Shown here: positions 52,401 through 60,876 of the stretch, in pieces
How the letters are laid out: every line of letters starts with the position of its first letter
How positions within the stretch are numbered: position 1 is the stretch's first letter
Origin: Gammaproteobacteria bacterium
Lineage (GTDB): Bacteria; Pseudomonadota; Gammaproteobacteria; GCA-001735895
Length of the DNA stretch: 64,000 nt
Direction: 5' to 3'
Assembly (NCBI GenBank): GCA_018669845.1
Contig: JABHSO010000212.1
Coordinates: 86,394-150,393 of the forward strand
The notes under the pieces: generated by a model
The model's input: only the letters and a program-made list of their open reading frames with translations
The model's database searches: none
What the model was told of the DNA's origin: nothing
Position numbers and translations under genes: made by a program

Positions 52401-55286
52401 GGTGCAACTGATGCTGACTGGTTGGGAGCACGTACTACCATTCAACGCTGGTTTACCGATCCGGTGGTGAATGTTGAGGGTGAAGATCGTGGTCTTGGTA
52501 TCGTCTTTACCCATGACCATTATGGTCCTTCTACGCATCAGCAAATCGGTCTGTATGCGACAATTCTGGTTGAACCTGCTAATTCTAAATGGGTGCATAA
52601 CGAAACCGGTGAGGAGTTCGGAACCCGTCATGATGGAGGTCCCACCAGCTGGCAGGCTCAAATCCTGACAGATACCGATAATGATGATATAGCCGATGCC
52701 GGATTCCGTGAATTCTATTTTGAATTCAGTGATTTTCAGCAAGCCTATCAGAAAGGTGTGTACGTTGGTGCTGATGCGAATGGTAAACCGCTTGCCCATG
52801 GTATCGTAAATCCCGACCTGGTTGCTGGTGTTGCCGGAGCGGCACATGGCGGTGTTACTGCTGAGACTTTCCGTCAGTCGATCAATCCTTCATACCGCCA
52901 ACAGGCGAACGTGAATGGTCCTGATATCGTCAGGTTCCCACCAGTTTGTCCCGGTGGTGCACCACGTCCCTGTGCGGAAGCTATTACAGCGGATGATGTC
53001 GGCATGTTAGTGGTGAACTATCGTAACGAACCTATAGGGTTGCGTGTATATGATCCAGCCAAAACAGGTCCCGATGGTAAGCCCGGTATGCAGGCCGATG
53101 GATTAGGCGGTGATTTAGGTTATGCTCTGCAAACCCGTACTGACCGCGCGATTCCTGCGTTTAATACCATACTGGGTGATACACCCTATCTGGCGGCAAT
53201 GACAGGTGGTGTTCAACCGGGTGACCCGTTTACGCCAATGATCAGGACATACCCTAATGACCTGGTCAAGATCAAGATCCAGTCTGGCGCAACCGAGCAT
53301 GAGCATAACGCTACGATACACGGTGTGAAGTGGTTGCAGGGCGGTTCCGGTCATGGTGAAGCCCCCAACTCGGGCTGGAGAAATGCACAGAATGATGGTA
53401 TTTCTGAGCAGTTTACCTTTAGTTCTCCGGTCAGTTCGGACCTGAAAAGTGCGGGAGATACGGCCGATTATGCGTACTCGGTTGATGCGAGTCAGGATGG
53501 CTGGTGGTCTGGTATGTGGGGGATCATGCGTTCTTATGAAAGTTTGCAGCCTGATCTTGCCACTTTACCCAATAATACGGATCCGCGACCTGATCGTGTA
53601 ATCAATCGAACTCAGTTTGACGGGGTATGCCCAATCAATGCTCCAGTTCGTGAATACAAGATTGTCGCGATGACGGCTAACGAGTTACTGGCTAATGATC
53701 TGGGCGCCACACTGGTTCCTGTCGGTCCAGAGTCGACTCAGCATGTGGGTGGAACTGTTGATCCTGCCGGTGGAACGCTGGTATATAACAACCGTGCTAC
53801 GCAAATCCGTCAAATACAGATACCGATTGATGGACAACCGGGGCAGTTCCTGACGTTGGGTGGACAGTCTGGACCATTGCATGACCCAACCGCATTGATC
53901 TATGTGCTGGCTGATGACCTGGAGCCTGCAGGGGCAGCATGTACGGTTACCGAGCTTGGTTGTAATGTTCGACTGAAAGCACAAGCACCGGTAGAGCCTG
54001 TGGTTATACGTGCAAACGCTGGTGACTGTATGAAGGTAACCCTGCATAACCGTCTGCCAGTAGTGGCACCCGACCTGTATGGATACATCACTCTGTTACA
54101 GATGGTCACCCGTGACTTTGATAGTCCTCAGGGTATCACCACCTTTAACAATAACCTGATCCGTCCATCTACCGAGGTAGGTTTGCATCCTCAACTGGTT
54201 GAATACGACGTTACCCGCGATGACAGCGTTAACGTTGGAATCAATAAAAAACAGACCGTCAGTCGAGGTGAGAAAAAGACTTATACCTGGTATGCCGGTC
54301 ATCTGGACTATGCGAAGGCTGTGTTACCCAGATGTACCAGAGCACTGCGTAGGGCAGGGGTACTCTGTCATGGGGGAAGAACTGCACCTCGGGAAATGGT
54401 TGAGATAGCGGCCACCCCTGTCGAGTTTGGTGGTTTTAACCTCAGTCCTGCGGACAAGATCAAGCAGGGCCAGAAAGGTCTGATAGGCGCTGGTGTTATC
54501 GAGCCTGAAGGAGCTACCTGGTCTAACGATCTGGCCAGTCTTGATCGCGTCATGGATCATCAGATTGTCGCAGGTACTGCGGGTCAACGTGCGACTCGTA
54601 TGATGGCTACGGTGACCGATGGAGCGGATAACTTTAGAGATATAGCGGTTATACACCAGAAAGGTACCAACCAGCGTTTTGCGGATGGTACCGGTATACC
54701 GAATATCGCTTCTGAAGGACGCGGTATTCCAGAGGATAGCCATGACGCGGGTCAATACGCAATCGGCTATGGCTCTGAGCCCTTGTGGTTCCGTTTTGGT
54801 ATGCCAGCCGATGCACCATTTGGTAATTTTGATGGCGGTCTGGGTGGTATAACGAATTCCCATGAAACCTTCAGCAATGTCTGTTGTAGCAATGGCGGGG
54901 CAGCGACTACGGCTGATCAGAACGTGGGTGATCCAACGACGCCTGTATTCACTGCAGCTCCTGGTCAGGATCTGAAGATGAGGGTTCTGTTACCACACGG
55001 TGTTGGTCGTGGTACGACCTTCTCGCTGGATGGACATGTATGGCAGCGTGCTCCTTACGTTGAGGGTACAGTCCCATCACAGACCATTGGATATAATTGG
55101 TTGGGTATGCTGTTAGGTGCTCAGGAAAGTGTAACTCCTTATGCTCACTTTGAAATCGACCCTGTAAACGGGGCCGGTGGATTAGGTGCCATACCTGGTG
55201 ATTATCTGTACTCGGATATTGCTTCGTTCGGTAGAACAAGCGGACTTTGGGGAATCCTGCGTGTGGAGGATGTTATAGCTCCATAA
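49452..55286 (+). CDS. Giant multicopper oxidase, MofA/MnxG-like (cupredoxin repeats)
   Basis: A 1944-residue exported protein (signal ends near SPEASAA). It is built of several cupredoxin-like modules. Four copper-binding blocks are visible: HIFHLHNHQW (about 481-490), HCHFYPHFAQGMWEMW (His 537, Cys 538, His 539, His 543, Met 548), the type 1 and trinuclear cluster block, QHIHLPKWD (916-918) and THDHYGPSTHQ (1021-1023). TEHEHNATIHG at 1283-1290 is another His-rich site. The C-terminal block comes before the first two, so the motif order is permuted relative to laccases, as reported for MnxG. Length, order and neighbours (prolyl isomerase, SCO proteins, heme protein) resemble manganese-oxidising MofA; Fe(II) or another substrate is possible. 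A strong terminator follows. An Arg/Cys-rich stretch near residue 1630 is odd. Confidence 0.85.
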   Translation: MKTKKSSAHYMRSVTLSLGGLLVAGSLSYSPEASAAVTCARTLSADVVAIDQPIMFNRIGAQNINYMVYALRRDVVDSNNVPLSEGGVATAGQVSMRPDKRPRPLVLRMAAGDCLQVNLQNLLTSTANPFNVDPLIGQPNPNIMQINDQVAGRYVSFHPLGLQLVNSIADDGSFVGKNANSLLAPGASGSYTYYAEGEGAFMAYSMAQPLGGEASGGNVGVGLFGVVNVEPVGAKFYRSQLNEEELRLATTGTSATGQPIIDYEARYPNDCGAINDVWCKEGKADLPIVNMLDVNEIVHVDINAVIAGPNADGTFPPSTYPLESIGERNPTVPNRLEAFREFTVVFHDEQAASQAYPLWFGDPVLGHTLHSVRDSFMINYGSGGIGSEIISNRLGVGPMHDCLNCAYEEFFLTAYTVGDVAMLVDIPANTGLENCDPALNNCAAVGPKATQAYFPEDPSNVHHSYTGDFVKFRNLHAGPKEQHIFHLHNHQWLFNANDDNSNYLDAQGIGPGSGYTYEINFGGSGNRNRSAGDAIFHCHFYPHFAQGMWEMWRNHDVTETGTVLSVSGGTAADPLFHTSPFALQSGLPAVGARALPDGEIIAGTPIPAIVPLPAKAMAPMPGEVIIVAKDANGDTIPESSQAKVIDRTKNPGYPFWIAGIEHTVGQRPTTPPLDMLTEQQATALKDTLDPLWANMTANQAGGFNGGLPRHTLEGYAAGGVSQDVQNRLDFTKIITTAKPMYFPEEGTDLERLVMEFNAERDHPSTSVGLDGTVSLASFGTNGNLPSPSAPYYEPCMDDNGVLFEAGQAGNFFSADGGKNILGTPVFGAKNPRTYKAANIQIDAVFNKAGYHFSQQRIITLWDDVLPTINKQRAPEPFVMRSNTYDCVKYLHTNLIPETYELDDYQVRTPTDIIGQHIHLPKWDLVANDGSGNGWNYEDGTLSPGAVRERIHAINNFNGQAAAPVLSGLEDATGQLHPLAHPYFGATDADWLGARTTIQRWFTDPVVNVEGEDRGLGIVFTHDHYGPSTHQQIGLYATILVEPANSKWVHNETGEEFGTRHDGGPTSWQAQILTDTDNDDIADAGFREFYFEFSDFQQAYQKGVYVGADANGKPLAHGIVNPDLVAGVAGAAHGGVTAETFRQSINPSYRQQANVNGPDIVRFPPVCPGGAPRPCAEAITADDVGMLVVNYRNEPIGLRVYDPAKTGPDGKPGMQADGLGGDLGYALQTRTDRAIPAFNTILGDTPYLAAMTGGVQPGDPFTPMIRTYPNDLVKIKIQSGATEHEHNATIHGVKWLQGGSGHGEAPNSGWRNAQNDGISEQFTFSSPVSSDLKSAGDTADYAYSVDASQDGWWSGMWGIMRSYESLQPDLATLPNNTDPRPDRVINRTQFDGVCPINAPVREYKIVAMTANELLANDLGATLVPVGPESTQHVGGTVDPAGGTLVYNNRATQIRQIQIPIDGQPGQFLTLGGQSGPLHDPTALIYVLADDLEPAGAACTVTELGCNVRLKAQAPVEPVVIRANAGDCMKVTLHNRLPVVAPDLYGYITLLQMVTRDFDSPQGITTFNNNLIRPSTEVGLHPQLVEYDVTRDDSVNVGINKKQTVSRGEKKTYTWYAGHLDYAKAVLPRCTRALRRAGVLCHGGRTAPREMVEIAATPVEFGGFNLSPADKIKQGQKGLIGAGVIEPEGATWSNDLASLDRVMDHQIVAGTAGQRATRMMATVTDGADNFRDIAVIHQKGTNQRFADGTGIPNIASEGRGIPEDSHDAGQYAIGYGSEPLWFRFGMPADAPFGNFDGGLGGITNSHETFSNVCCSNGGAATTADQNVGDPTTPVFTAAPGQDLKMRVLLPHGVGRGTTFSLDGHVWQRAPYVEGTVPSQTIGYNWLGMLLGAQESVTPYAHFEIDPVNGAGGLGAIPGDYLYSDIASFGRTSGLWGILRVEDVIAP

Positions 55287-55315
55287 TAAGAAGTTAATGT
55301 AATGTAAAAACTTAT

Positions 55316-55351
55316 CTGTGGTCGATGCGATTTCGACCACAGGTGTTTTTT
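55316..55351 (+). terminator. Rho-independent terminator after the oxidase gene
   Basis: CTGTGGTCGA and TCGACCACAG form a perfect 10-bp stem with a 7-nt loop, followed by GTG and a run of six T. The oxidase is therefore mainly a single-gene transcript, and the accessory genes downstream need their own promoter or read-through. Confidence 0.9.
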
Positions 55352-55464
55352 AAATTAATAAAACTATATGGTTCTAAACAGCAATTGACTACGTGATAGA
55401 AAGATATATTTTTATTAATCTACAATTTTATAAACGCAAAAATATTAGTAAAATCTAATGGTGA

Positions 55465-57489
55465 ATGTATCTAATGATTAAAGTATCTATGAGCAATCAA
55501 ATTCAATCGCTTAGAAGCATTGTGACTAAATCACAAAAACTTGTGTTCTGTGGTTTGTTGGGATCGTTACCGATCTTTTTAAATCCATCTTTTGCTGCCG
55601 CTAGTGAATCTTTAACGACGGTTGAAAAAGGTTTGCAACTTGAACCACCCGCTATACAGACGATGGTGCGTGACGGTCTATCCATAGAATTTAAAGTATC
55701 ACCGGATAACTCGCAGGATGAGGTTATGCAAGGGAAATATGCTGATGTAGAGTTTCGTATTTCGGATGTTCAATCGGGTGAACCGGTAAAAGGGATTTAT
55801 CCTGCGGTATGGCTGGATATAGCCAAACCCTGGGAGCAACCAGATGCCGATGCTTCTATTAGCTGTAAAGAGAGAGTCCAGCTGTATATGCAGGGAATAG
55901 TGGGTGTCCGTCCACTGGTTGACCTGAATAGTTATTTCGTGCTGGTGCTAAATCAGGATGCGACCGTGTCGGTTATAGATCCGATCATCGGTGTGGGAGG
56001 GATCACCAAGCTCTACGCCAGTATTAACCTGTTGTCAGCGGGTGTGGAATGGGCGAAAACGGTCGATGAGAAATACATGTACATCAGTATGCCTGCAAAA
56101 GATAAGGTCGCGATGGTTGACCTGACAACCTTTAAGGTCACCACTAATATTGATGCAGGTGATAATCCGGTGCGCGTGGCTCTTCAGCCCGATGAAAAAT
56201 ATCTGTGGGTGGCGAATAACCATCGTGATGGCAGCAGGAGTGGCGTGTCCATTATCGATGTTGCCAATCAGAGTAAACTGAAATTTATAGCGACGGGTAG
56301 TGGTCATCACGAACTGGCATTCAGTCATGACAGTCGTTTCGCTTATGTCAGTAACCGTAATGATGGTTCTATCTCGGTAATTGATACTGAAAAACTGGAA
56401 AAAATAAAAACATTACAGGTTTCTAATCAGCCGATTGGTCTGGCTTTTTCAGAAAAAAGTGAATCGCTGTATGTGACAGATGGGCAGTCAGGGAAAATTG
56501 TCGTTATTGATATGAATTCAAATACGATTAAAAAACGTATCGATGTGAAAGTGGGTGTCGGCCCGATCGGTATTTCACAGGATGGACGCTGGGTAATAGC
56601 GGCTAACAGTGAAGAAGACGAAGTGTATACGGTTGATGCGGCCACCAATGAATTGATGCATACGCTGCCGGTCGGGCGTAAACCCTACCAGCTAGCTTTC
56701 AGCAGGGCGTTTGTGTATATCCGGTCACTGGGCTCAGAACGTGTCAGTATGATAGAACTTAACCATCTGAATGGTAATAAAAAAGTGGCGGTATCCGACT
56801 TTCAGGCAGGTTCCAATGCACCGGGTAAGATGCGTGACATCAGCCTGGCTTCTGCTATCCATGAAGCACCCGGGGAAGCAGCAGTGCTGGTGGTGAGTCC
56901 GTCTGATAACACCGTTTATTATTATATGGAAGGAATGAATGCACCAATGGGAAATTTCCGTAACTATGGTCACCGCCCACGCGCGGTACAGGTTGCAGAC
57001 CGTACACTGCGCGAAGATGAAGACGGTGTGTATCATGCCAAGGTCAGGATACCGGCTGCCGGTACTTACGATGTGGCTTTTTTGATGGAGTCTCCCAGTA
57101 TTTTACATTGTTTTAATATGACGGCTGTGCCTGATCCGACACAATTAAAACAGCTTGCTGCGGGCATCGAATTTATTGACAGAACCGGTAAAGTTAATGC
57201 GAACGAACCGGTAAAAATCAGATTTCGTTTAAAAGATCCGAAAACAGGTAAACATAACCTTAATCTCAAAGATGTCCGGGTTCGGTACTATCGGGCACCG
57301 GCCTTTGATCGAAGAGAAGAGTTTGTTCAGGACGTGGGGGAGGGTATCTATGAGCTGGAAACACAGCTGGCAAACCCGGGTGTTTATTATTTCTTCGTGA
57401 GTTCACCGTCCAGTAATCTAAAATTTGGTGATACACGGTTTCAGACTGTTCAGGTGACCCGATCTGATGCTGGCAACATGAGTAATTAA
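55465..57489 (+). CDS. Exported YVTN-type beta-propeller protein
   Basis: A signal sequence (LVFCGLLGSLPIFLNPSFA) precedes a 674-residue protein. Residues 60 to 170 have a non-propeller N-terminal domain with a single Cys in SISCKERVQ. The middle is a seven-bladed propeller of YVTN/cytochrome d1-like repeats (KYMYISMPAKDKVAMVDLTTFKVTTNID, KYLWVANNHRDG, FAYVSNRNDGSISVIDTEKLEKIKTLQ, SLYVTDGQSGKIVVIDM, WVIAANSEEDEVYTVDAATNELMHTL). The C-terminus has two immunoglobulin-like beta domains. No heme site. It overlaps the next gene (TAATG), starting a four-gene accessory operon. ATGs at 55474 and 55489 are alternative starts. Function may be in metal or electron relay around the oxidase; this is inference. 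Confidence 0.8.
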   Translation: MYLMIKVSMSNQIQSLRSIVTKSQKLVFCGLLGSLPIFLNPSFAAASESLTTVEKGLQLEPPAIQTMVRDGLSIEFKVSPDNSQDEVMQGKYADVEFRISDVQSGEPVKGIYPAVWLDIAKPWEQPDADASISCKERVQLYMQGIVGVRPLVDLNSYFVLVLNQDATVSVIDPIIGVGGITKLYASINLLSAGVEWAKTVDEKYMYISMPAKDKVAMVDLTTFKVTTNIDAGDNPVRVALQPDEKYLWVANNHRDGSRSGVSIIDVANQSKLKFIATGSGHHELAFSHDSRFAYVSNRNDGSISVIDTEKLEKIKTLQVSNQPIGLAFSEKSESLYVTDGQSGKIVVIDMNSNTIKKRIDVKVGVGPIGISQDGRWVIAANSEEDEVYTVDAATNELMHTLPVGRKPYQLAFSRAFVYIRSLGSERVSMIELNHLNGNKKVAVSDFQAGSNAPGKMRDISLASAIHEAPGEAAVLVVSPSDNTVYYYMEGMNAPMGNFRNYGHRPRAVQVADRTLREDEDGVYHAKVRIPAAGTYDVAFLMESPSILHCFNMTAVPDPTQLKQLAAGIEFIDRTGKVNANEPVKIRFRLKDPKTGKHNLNLKDVRVRYYRAPAFDRREEFVQDVGEGIYELETQLANPGVYYFFVSSPSSNLKFGDTRFQTVQVTRSDAGNMSN

Positions 57490-58178
57490 TGGGAATAATT
57501 AGTATGGGAATAGTTAATGCTCACGGGGATTCATCATTGGCTTTACTGAGTTCAGCATTAAAGAATTCAGTAATAAAGATTGCAGTCATTTTTTTGATGA
57601 CGTTTCCAATGACTGCTCAAGCCTTGCAGCCGATTGATCCGCATGCGCATCATCGTCAACAGGCAGCCGCGAAAAGTAAAATGGCCATGGCTGAAATTGA
57701 GCTGTCTGATAACCTTCCCCTGTTAAACCAGTTCGGGGAACAGGTTGATCTGCGTCAGGATATTATTGGGGACAAAGTGGTGGTGGTCGGATTTGTGTAC
57801 ACCACCTGTGTCACTGTGTGCCCAGTGGTGTCCTCTATTTTTTCGCTGGTGCAGGATAAGCTGAAGGATAAAATGGATAAGGAAGTTGCGCTGGTAATGC
57901 TAACGGTTGATCCAACCAGAGATACACCGTACCGCCTGTTAAGCTATGCAAAAAAATATAATGCAAAAAAAGGATGGCACTGGTTAACTGGTGACAAAAA
58001 GCTGGTCGATAAAGTATTGAAAACATTTGGTGCCTATACCCCGCTATTTGAAGATCATCCTGCGATGGTTTTGATTGGGGATGAAACAAAATCAGAGTGG
58101 TATCGCTACTATGGATTTCCGGCTCCTGAAGTTATCCAGGCCAAGGTCGATGAGTTACTCCTGCATCGACTAAATTAG
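57489..58178 (+). CDS. SCO1/SenC-family copper chaperone (first)
   Basis: A 229-residue exported thioredoxin-fold protein with the copper site CVTVCPVV (Cys-x3-Cys) in VVVGFVYTTCVTVCPVVSSIF and the third ligand His in EDHPAMVLIGDE near the C-terminus. The TVDPTRDTPYRLLSYAKKYN segment is the SCO family signature. It delivers copper to oxidases and here probably loads the multicopper oxidase or its partners. The ATG overlaps the stop of the propeller gene. A His/Ala-rich stretch, DPHAHHRQQAAAKSKM, after the signal peptide could bind copper too. Confidence 0.93.
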   Translation: MGIISMGIVNAHGDSSLALLSSALKNSVIKIAVIFLMTFPMTAQALQPIDPHAHHRQQAAAKSKMAMAEIELSDNLPLLNQFGEQVDLRQDIIGDKVVVVGFVYTTCVTVCPVVSSIFSLVQDKLKDKMDKEVALVMLTVDPTRDTPYRLLSYAKKYNAKKGWHWLTGDKKLVDKVLKTFGAYTPLFEDHPAMVLIGDETKSEWYRYYGFPAPEVIQAKVDELLLHRLN

Positions 58179-58197
58179 TGTAATTAGGAATTTTAAA

Positions 58198-58890
58198 ATG
58201 TTATTTAACAAAAAGCCGCATAAAAAAAATATGAATTTAATGGATGGACTCATGCTAAAGCACTTTGCGAAGTTAAAATTTTCACTGTTAACGATGGCGG
58301 CTTTGCTGGTTAGTATGCCAGTGATATCAACGGCTACGGCCAACCCGGGGTTAATGGGGAAATCACTGACTAAAGCGAAACCGATCACTGATAGCCAGAA
58401 ACAAAAAGCAAAAAACTATTTTACGGATACAGTGTTAACCACCCAGAGTGGTGAAAAGTTGCGTTTTTATTCTGACGTTCTGGATGGACATGTGGTGATG
58501 TTGAATGTTATCTACACCAGTTGTCAGGGTGCCTGCCCAATGTTGACGCAAAAATTATCCGAAGTTAGCAAACAACTGGGTGATCAGTTTGGAAATAATA
58601 TCCGTTTTGTTTCTGTGTCCAATGATCCGGAGCGTGATACGCCGGAAGCGTTAGCAAAATTTGCCGCAAAACAGAATGTAAATATGGCTGGATGGACATT
58701 TTTAACCGGTCCGAAAGATGAGGTCGATGGCATCATCACCAAACTAGGCCTGTATACCTCTAATTTTCAGGAACATAAATCCACCATCTTAATTGGCAAT
58801 ACACGCACCGGGCACTGGAAAAAGCTGCAACCCAATTTGCCACATCAGGGAATAGCCTTGCAGTTACAGGAACTGGCTGCGGAAGGATGA
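58198..58890 (+). CDS. SCO1/SenC-family copper chaperone (second)
   Basis: A 230-residue paralogue of the previous gene: copper site CQGACPML in LNVIYTSCQGACPMLTQKL, family block SVSNDPERDTPEALAKFA and distal His in QEHKSTILIGN. The signal peptide ends near STATANP. It overlaps the heme-fusion gene by ATGA. Two SCO proteins in a row suggest separate reduction and copper-transfer roles, or two copper centres to fill. No thioredoxin reductase lies nearby. Confidence 0.92.
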   Translation: MLFNKKPHKKNMNLMDGLMLKHFAKLKFSLLTMAALLVSMPVISTATANPGLMGKSLTKAKPITDSQKQKAKNYFTDTVLTTQSGEKLRFYSDVLDGHVVMLNVIYTSCQGACPMLTQKLSEVSKQLGDQFGNNIRFVSVSNDPERDTPEALAKFAAKQNVNMAGWTFLTGPKDEVDGIITKLGLYTSNFQEHKSTILIGNTRTGHWKKLQPNLPHQGIALQLQELAAEG

Positions 58891-60482
58891 CCGTTTTCAT
58901 GTTGGGCTCCCGCCTGGTGAATCTGCAAAACACAGTTTTGATGCTGTTGTTAACGGCTAGTTCGGTGTTATTTGCTGGTTCAGTAGAACAGGATACACAG
59001 CGCGGCCGACATATCTTTTTTGAGGGTGAAAAAATCACGGGTAAAGCATTCACAGCCAACGTAGGTGCCGCAGCGATTCCGGTACCCGCCAGCGCTTTAC
59101 CCTGTGTCGGATGTCATGGCAGGGATGGAAAAGGGCGAGCTGAAGGCGGAGTAAAACCTTCCAATATTTCATGGCCTAACCTGTCCAGGAAATATGGGGG
59201 TAAAGCTGAAAGCGGGCGACATTATAAGGCTTATGATGAGTCCAGCTTTTTGAAAGCGGTTACCGAGGGAATCGATTCCAGTGGCAATAAGCTAGATACC
59301 AGTATGCCCCGTTTTAATATTTCCAGACAGGATGCGCGTGATCTGGTGGCTTACCTGAAAGTCATTCTGGATGATTATGACCCCGGGGTGAGTGATGAAG
59401 AAATTGTTTTTGGCACCCTTCAGCCTGAAACAGCATTGCATGAAAAAACCGCAGCAGCCATGGTTGATGTGATGCAGGCACAAATGCATGAAATTAATCA
59501 GCAGGGCGGTATCTATGGTCGAAAACTGTCATTAAAAGTGGTGCCTTACCAGGATCGCCAGTCATTTATCGGGCAGGCAAATCAACTCATCGCCGAAGAT
59601 CAGGTGTTTGCACTGGTGAATTCATTTTCTGGTGGAGTCGATCAGTCTTTAACCGATATGGCCGAACAGGGCCGGGTACCGTCAATAGCACCCTTTACCC
59701 AGTTTCCGACTGCCAGGGGCGGTCAGCATAATTATACTTTCTATCTGCACGGCGGCCTCGATGCTCAGGTTGCGGTGATGGCAAGACAAGCTGCTGAAAA
59801 AATACAGTCAGCAGATAAAATTTACGTTTTTTATCAGCAGAGTGGAAATTTTGAGGCCAGCGCAAAAAAGGCGGTTTCGTTTTTGAGCGATAATAAAATA
59901 CAAAACGCCCAATTAATGGCTTACGATCTGAATACTGGGAAGAAGTTTTCTGACTATATCGATTCAGCATCAAGCTCCGCCCCCTTTATACTGTTCCTGG
60001 GGGCTTCCAGTGATTTAGTGAGCCTGATTGATGTAAAAACGCAACAAAAAAACAAGGTTCCGTATTTATTTCTTCCCGGATTCTTTGTGTCTAGCCATAT
60101 TCTGAAACTACCGACTGCTTATGCCGGTCAACTGGAAATGGCTTACATCACGGTGCCTGGTAACAGTGACGGTAAGGCGTTATCAGATTTTCGACATTTT
60201 ATGAAGCGCAATAAACTCGAGTATAACAATCTGTCTGCGCGACTATTTGCCTACAGTGCGGTAAGAACCCTGATTGAAGGAGTTAAACGTTCGGGTAAGC
60301 GTATTTCCAGGGATAAACTGGTTACTGAAATTGAAAATTTGTATGGATTTGATGCCGGCCTGAATAAACCGGTCAGTTATGGAAGTCGACGACGTACAGG
60401 ATTGTTAGGGGCTTACGTGGTTAAGCTGGATGCCGAGCAAAGAAGGCTGAGTCCCACCGGTAACTGGGTTCGGCTTGATTAA
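58887..60482 (+). CDS. Heme-c domain fused to a periplasmic binding protein (type 1)
   Basis: A 531-residue exported protein. After the signal peptide (VLMLLLTASSVLFA) a class I cytochrome domain has CVGCH in LPCVGCHGRDGKGRAEGG and a distal Met in SMPRFNISRQDARDLVAYL. From residue 170 a full Leu/Ile/Val-binding-protein-like (Peripla_BP_6) domain follows: GTLQPETALHEKTAAAMVDVMQAQMHEINQQGGIYGRKLSLKVVPYQDRQS, then FALVNSFSGGVDQSLTDMAEQGRVPSIAPF. It has no transporter genes beside it. It is the last gene of the accessory operon and probably a redox partner that also binds a small ligand. The combination is uncommon. Confidence 0.85.
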   Translation: MTVFMLGSRLVNLQNTVLMLLLTASSVLFAGSVEQDTQRGRHIFFEGEKITGKAFTANVGAAAIPVPASALPCVGCHGRDGKGRAEGGVKPSNISWPNLSRKYGGKAESGRHYKAYDESSFLKAVTEGIDSSGNKLDTSMPRFNISRQDARDLVAYLKVILDDYDPGVSDEEIVFGTLQPETALHEKTAAAMVDVMQAQMHEINQQGGIYGRKLSLKVVPYQDRQSFIGQANQLIAEDQVFALVNSFSGGVDQSLTDMAEQGRVPSIAPFTQFPTARGGQHNYTFYLHGGLDAQVAVMARQAAEKIQSADKIYVFYQQSGNFEASAKKAVSFLSDNKIQNAQLMAYDLNTGKKFSDYIDSASSSAPFILFLGASSDLVSLIDVKTQQKNKVPYLFLPGFFVSSHILKLPTAYAGQLEMAYITVPGNSDGKALSDFRHFMKRNKLEYNNLSARLFAYSAVRTLIEGVKRSGKRISRDKLVTEIENLYGFDAGLNKPVSYGSRRRTGLLGAYVVKLDAEQRRLSPTGNWVRLD

Positions 60483-60876
60483 TTGAATCAGGGTCAGACG
60501 ACTCATGCGTATATTGCTTACCTTGATAAAGTTGTGAACATGCTGAGATTTAACAGGATTTTGTTATGATCAAGTGATAAGCAGGGCAAAGATTGTAATA
60601 GTGCAAGTCTTGATGAGTTCGATCAAGAATTCCTAATTTTAGTCATAAGAAAAATTAATAAATACATAAATGTTATATATTAAATGGGATAGGTTAATTT
60701 ATAGCATATAAATTGGCGCATACAATAAAATTAATTGTAAGTTATCTTGAGTAAATTTATCTTTTTGTCAGCATTTTTTACACTTTATAGTTAAAAAAAG
60801 TCAGGAAAATTTACAATTCAGTCTACAATATTAAGTTTAAAAAGATATTCCATTGAATTTATGAAGTATTATTTAT
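60483..60876. other. AT-rich intergenic region, no gene seen
   Basis: A spacer of about 400 nt before the PEP-CTERM promoter. It has a short inverted repeat, CTTGAT/ATCAAG, near 60609-60627 and long A/T runs but no convincing coding frame. Confidence 0.5.

Noticed and set aside
52353-52847. 164-residue minus-strand ORF inside the oxidase gene
   Set aside because: Antisense to a continuous coding frame with clear copper motifs; no domain or start signal.
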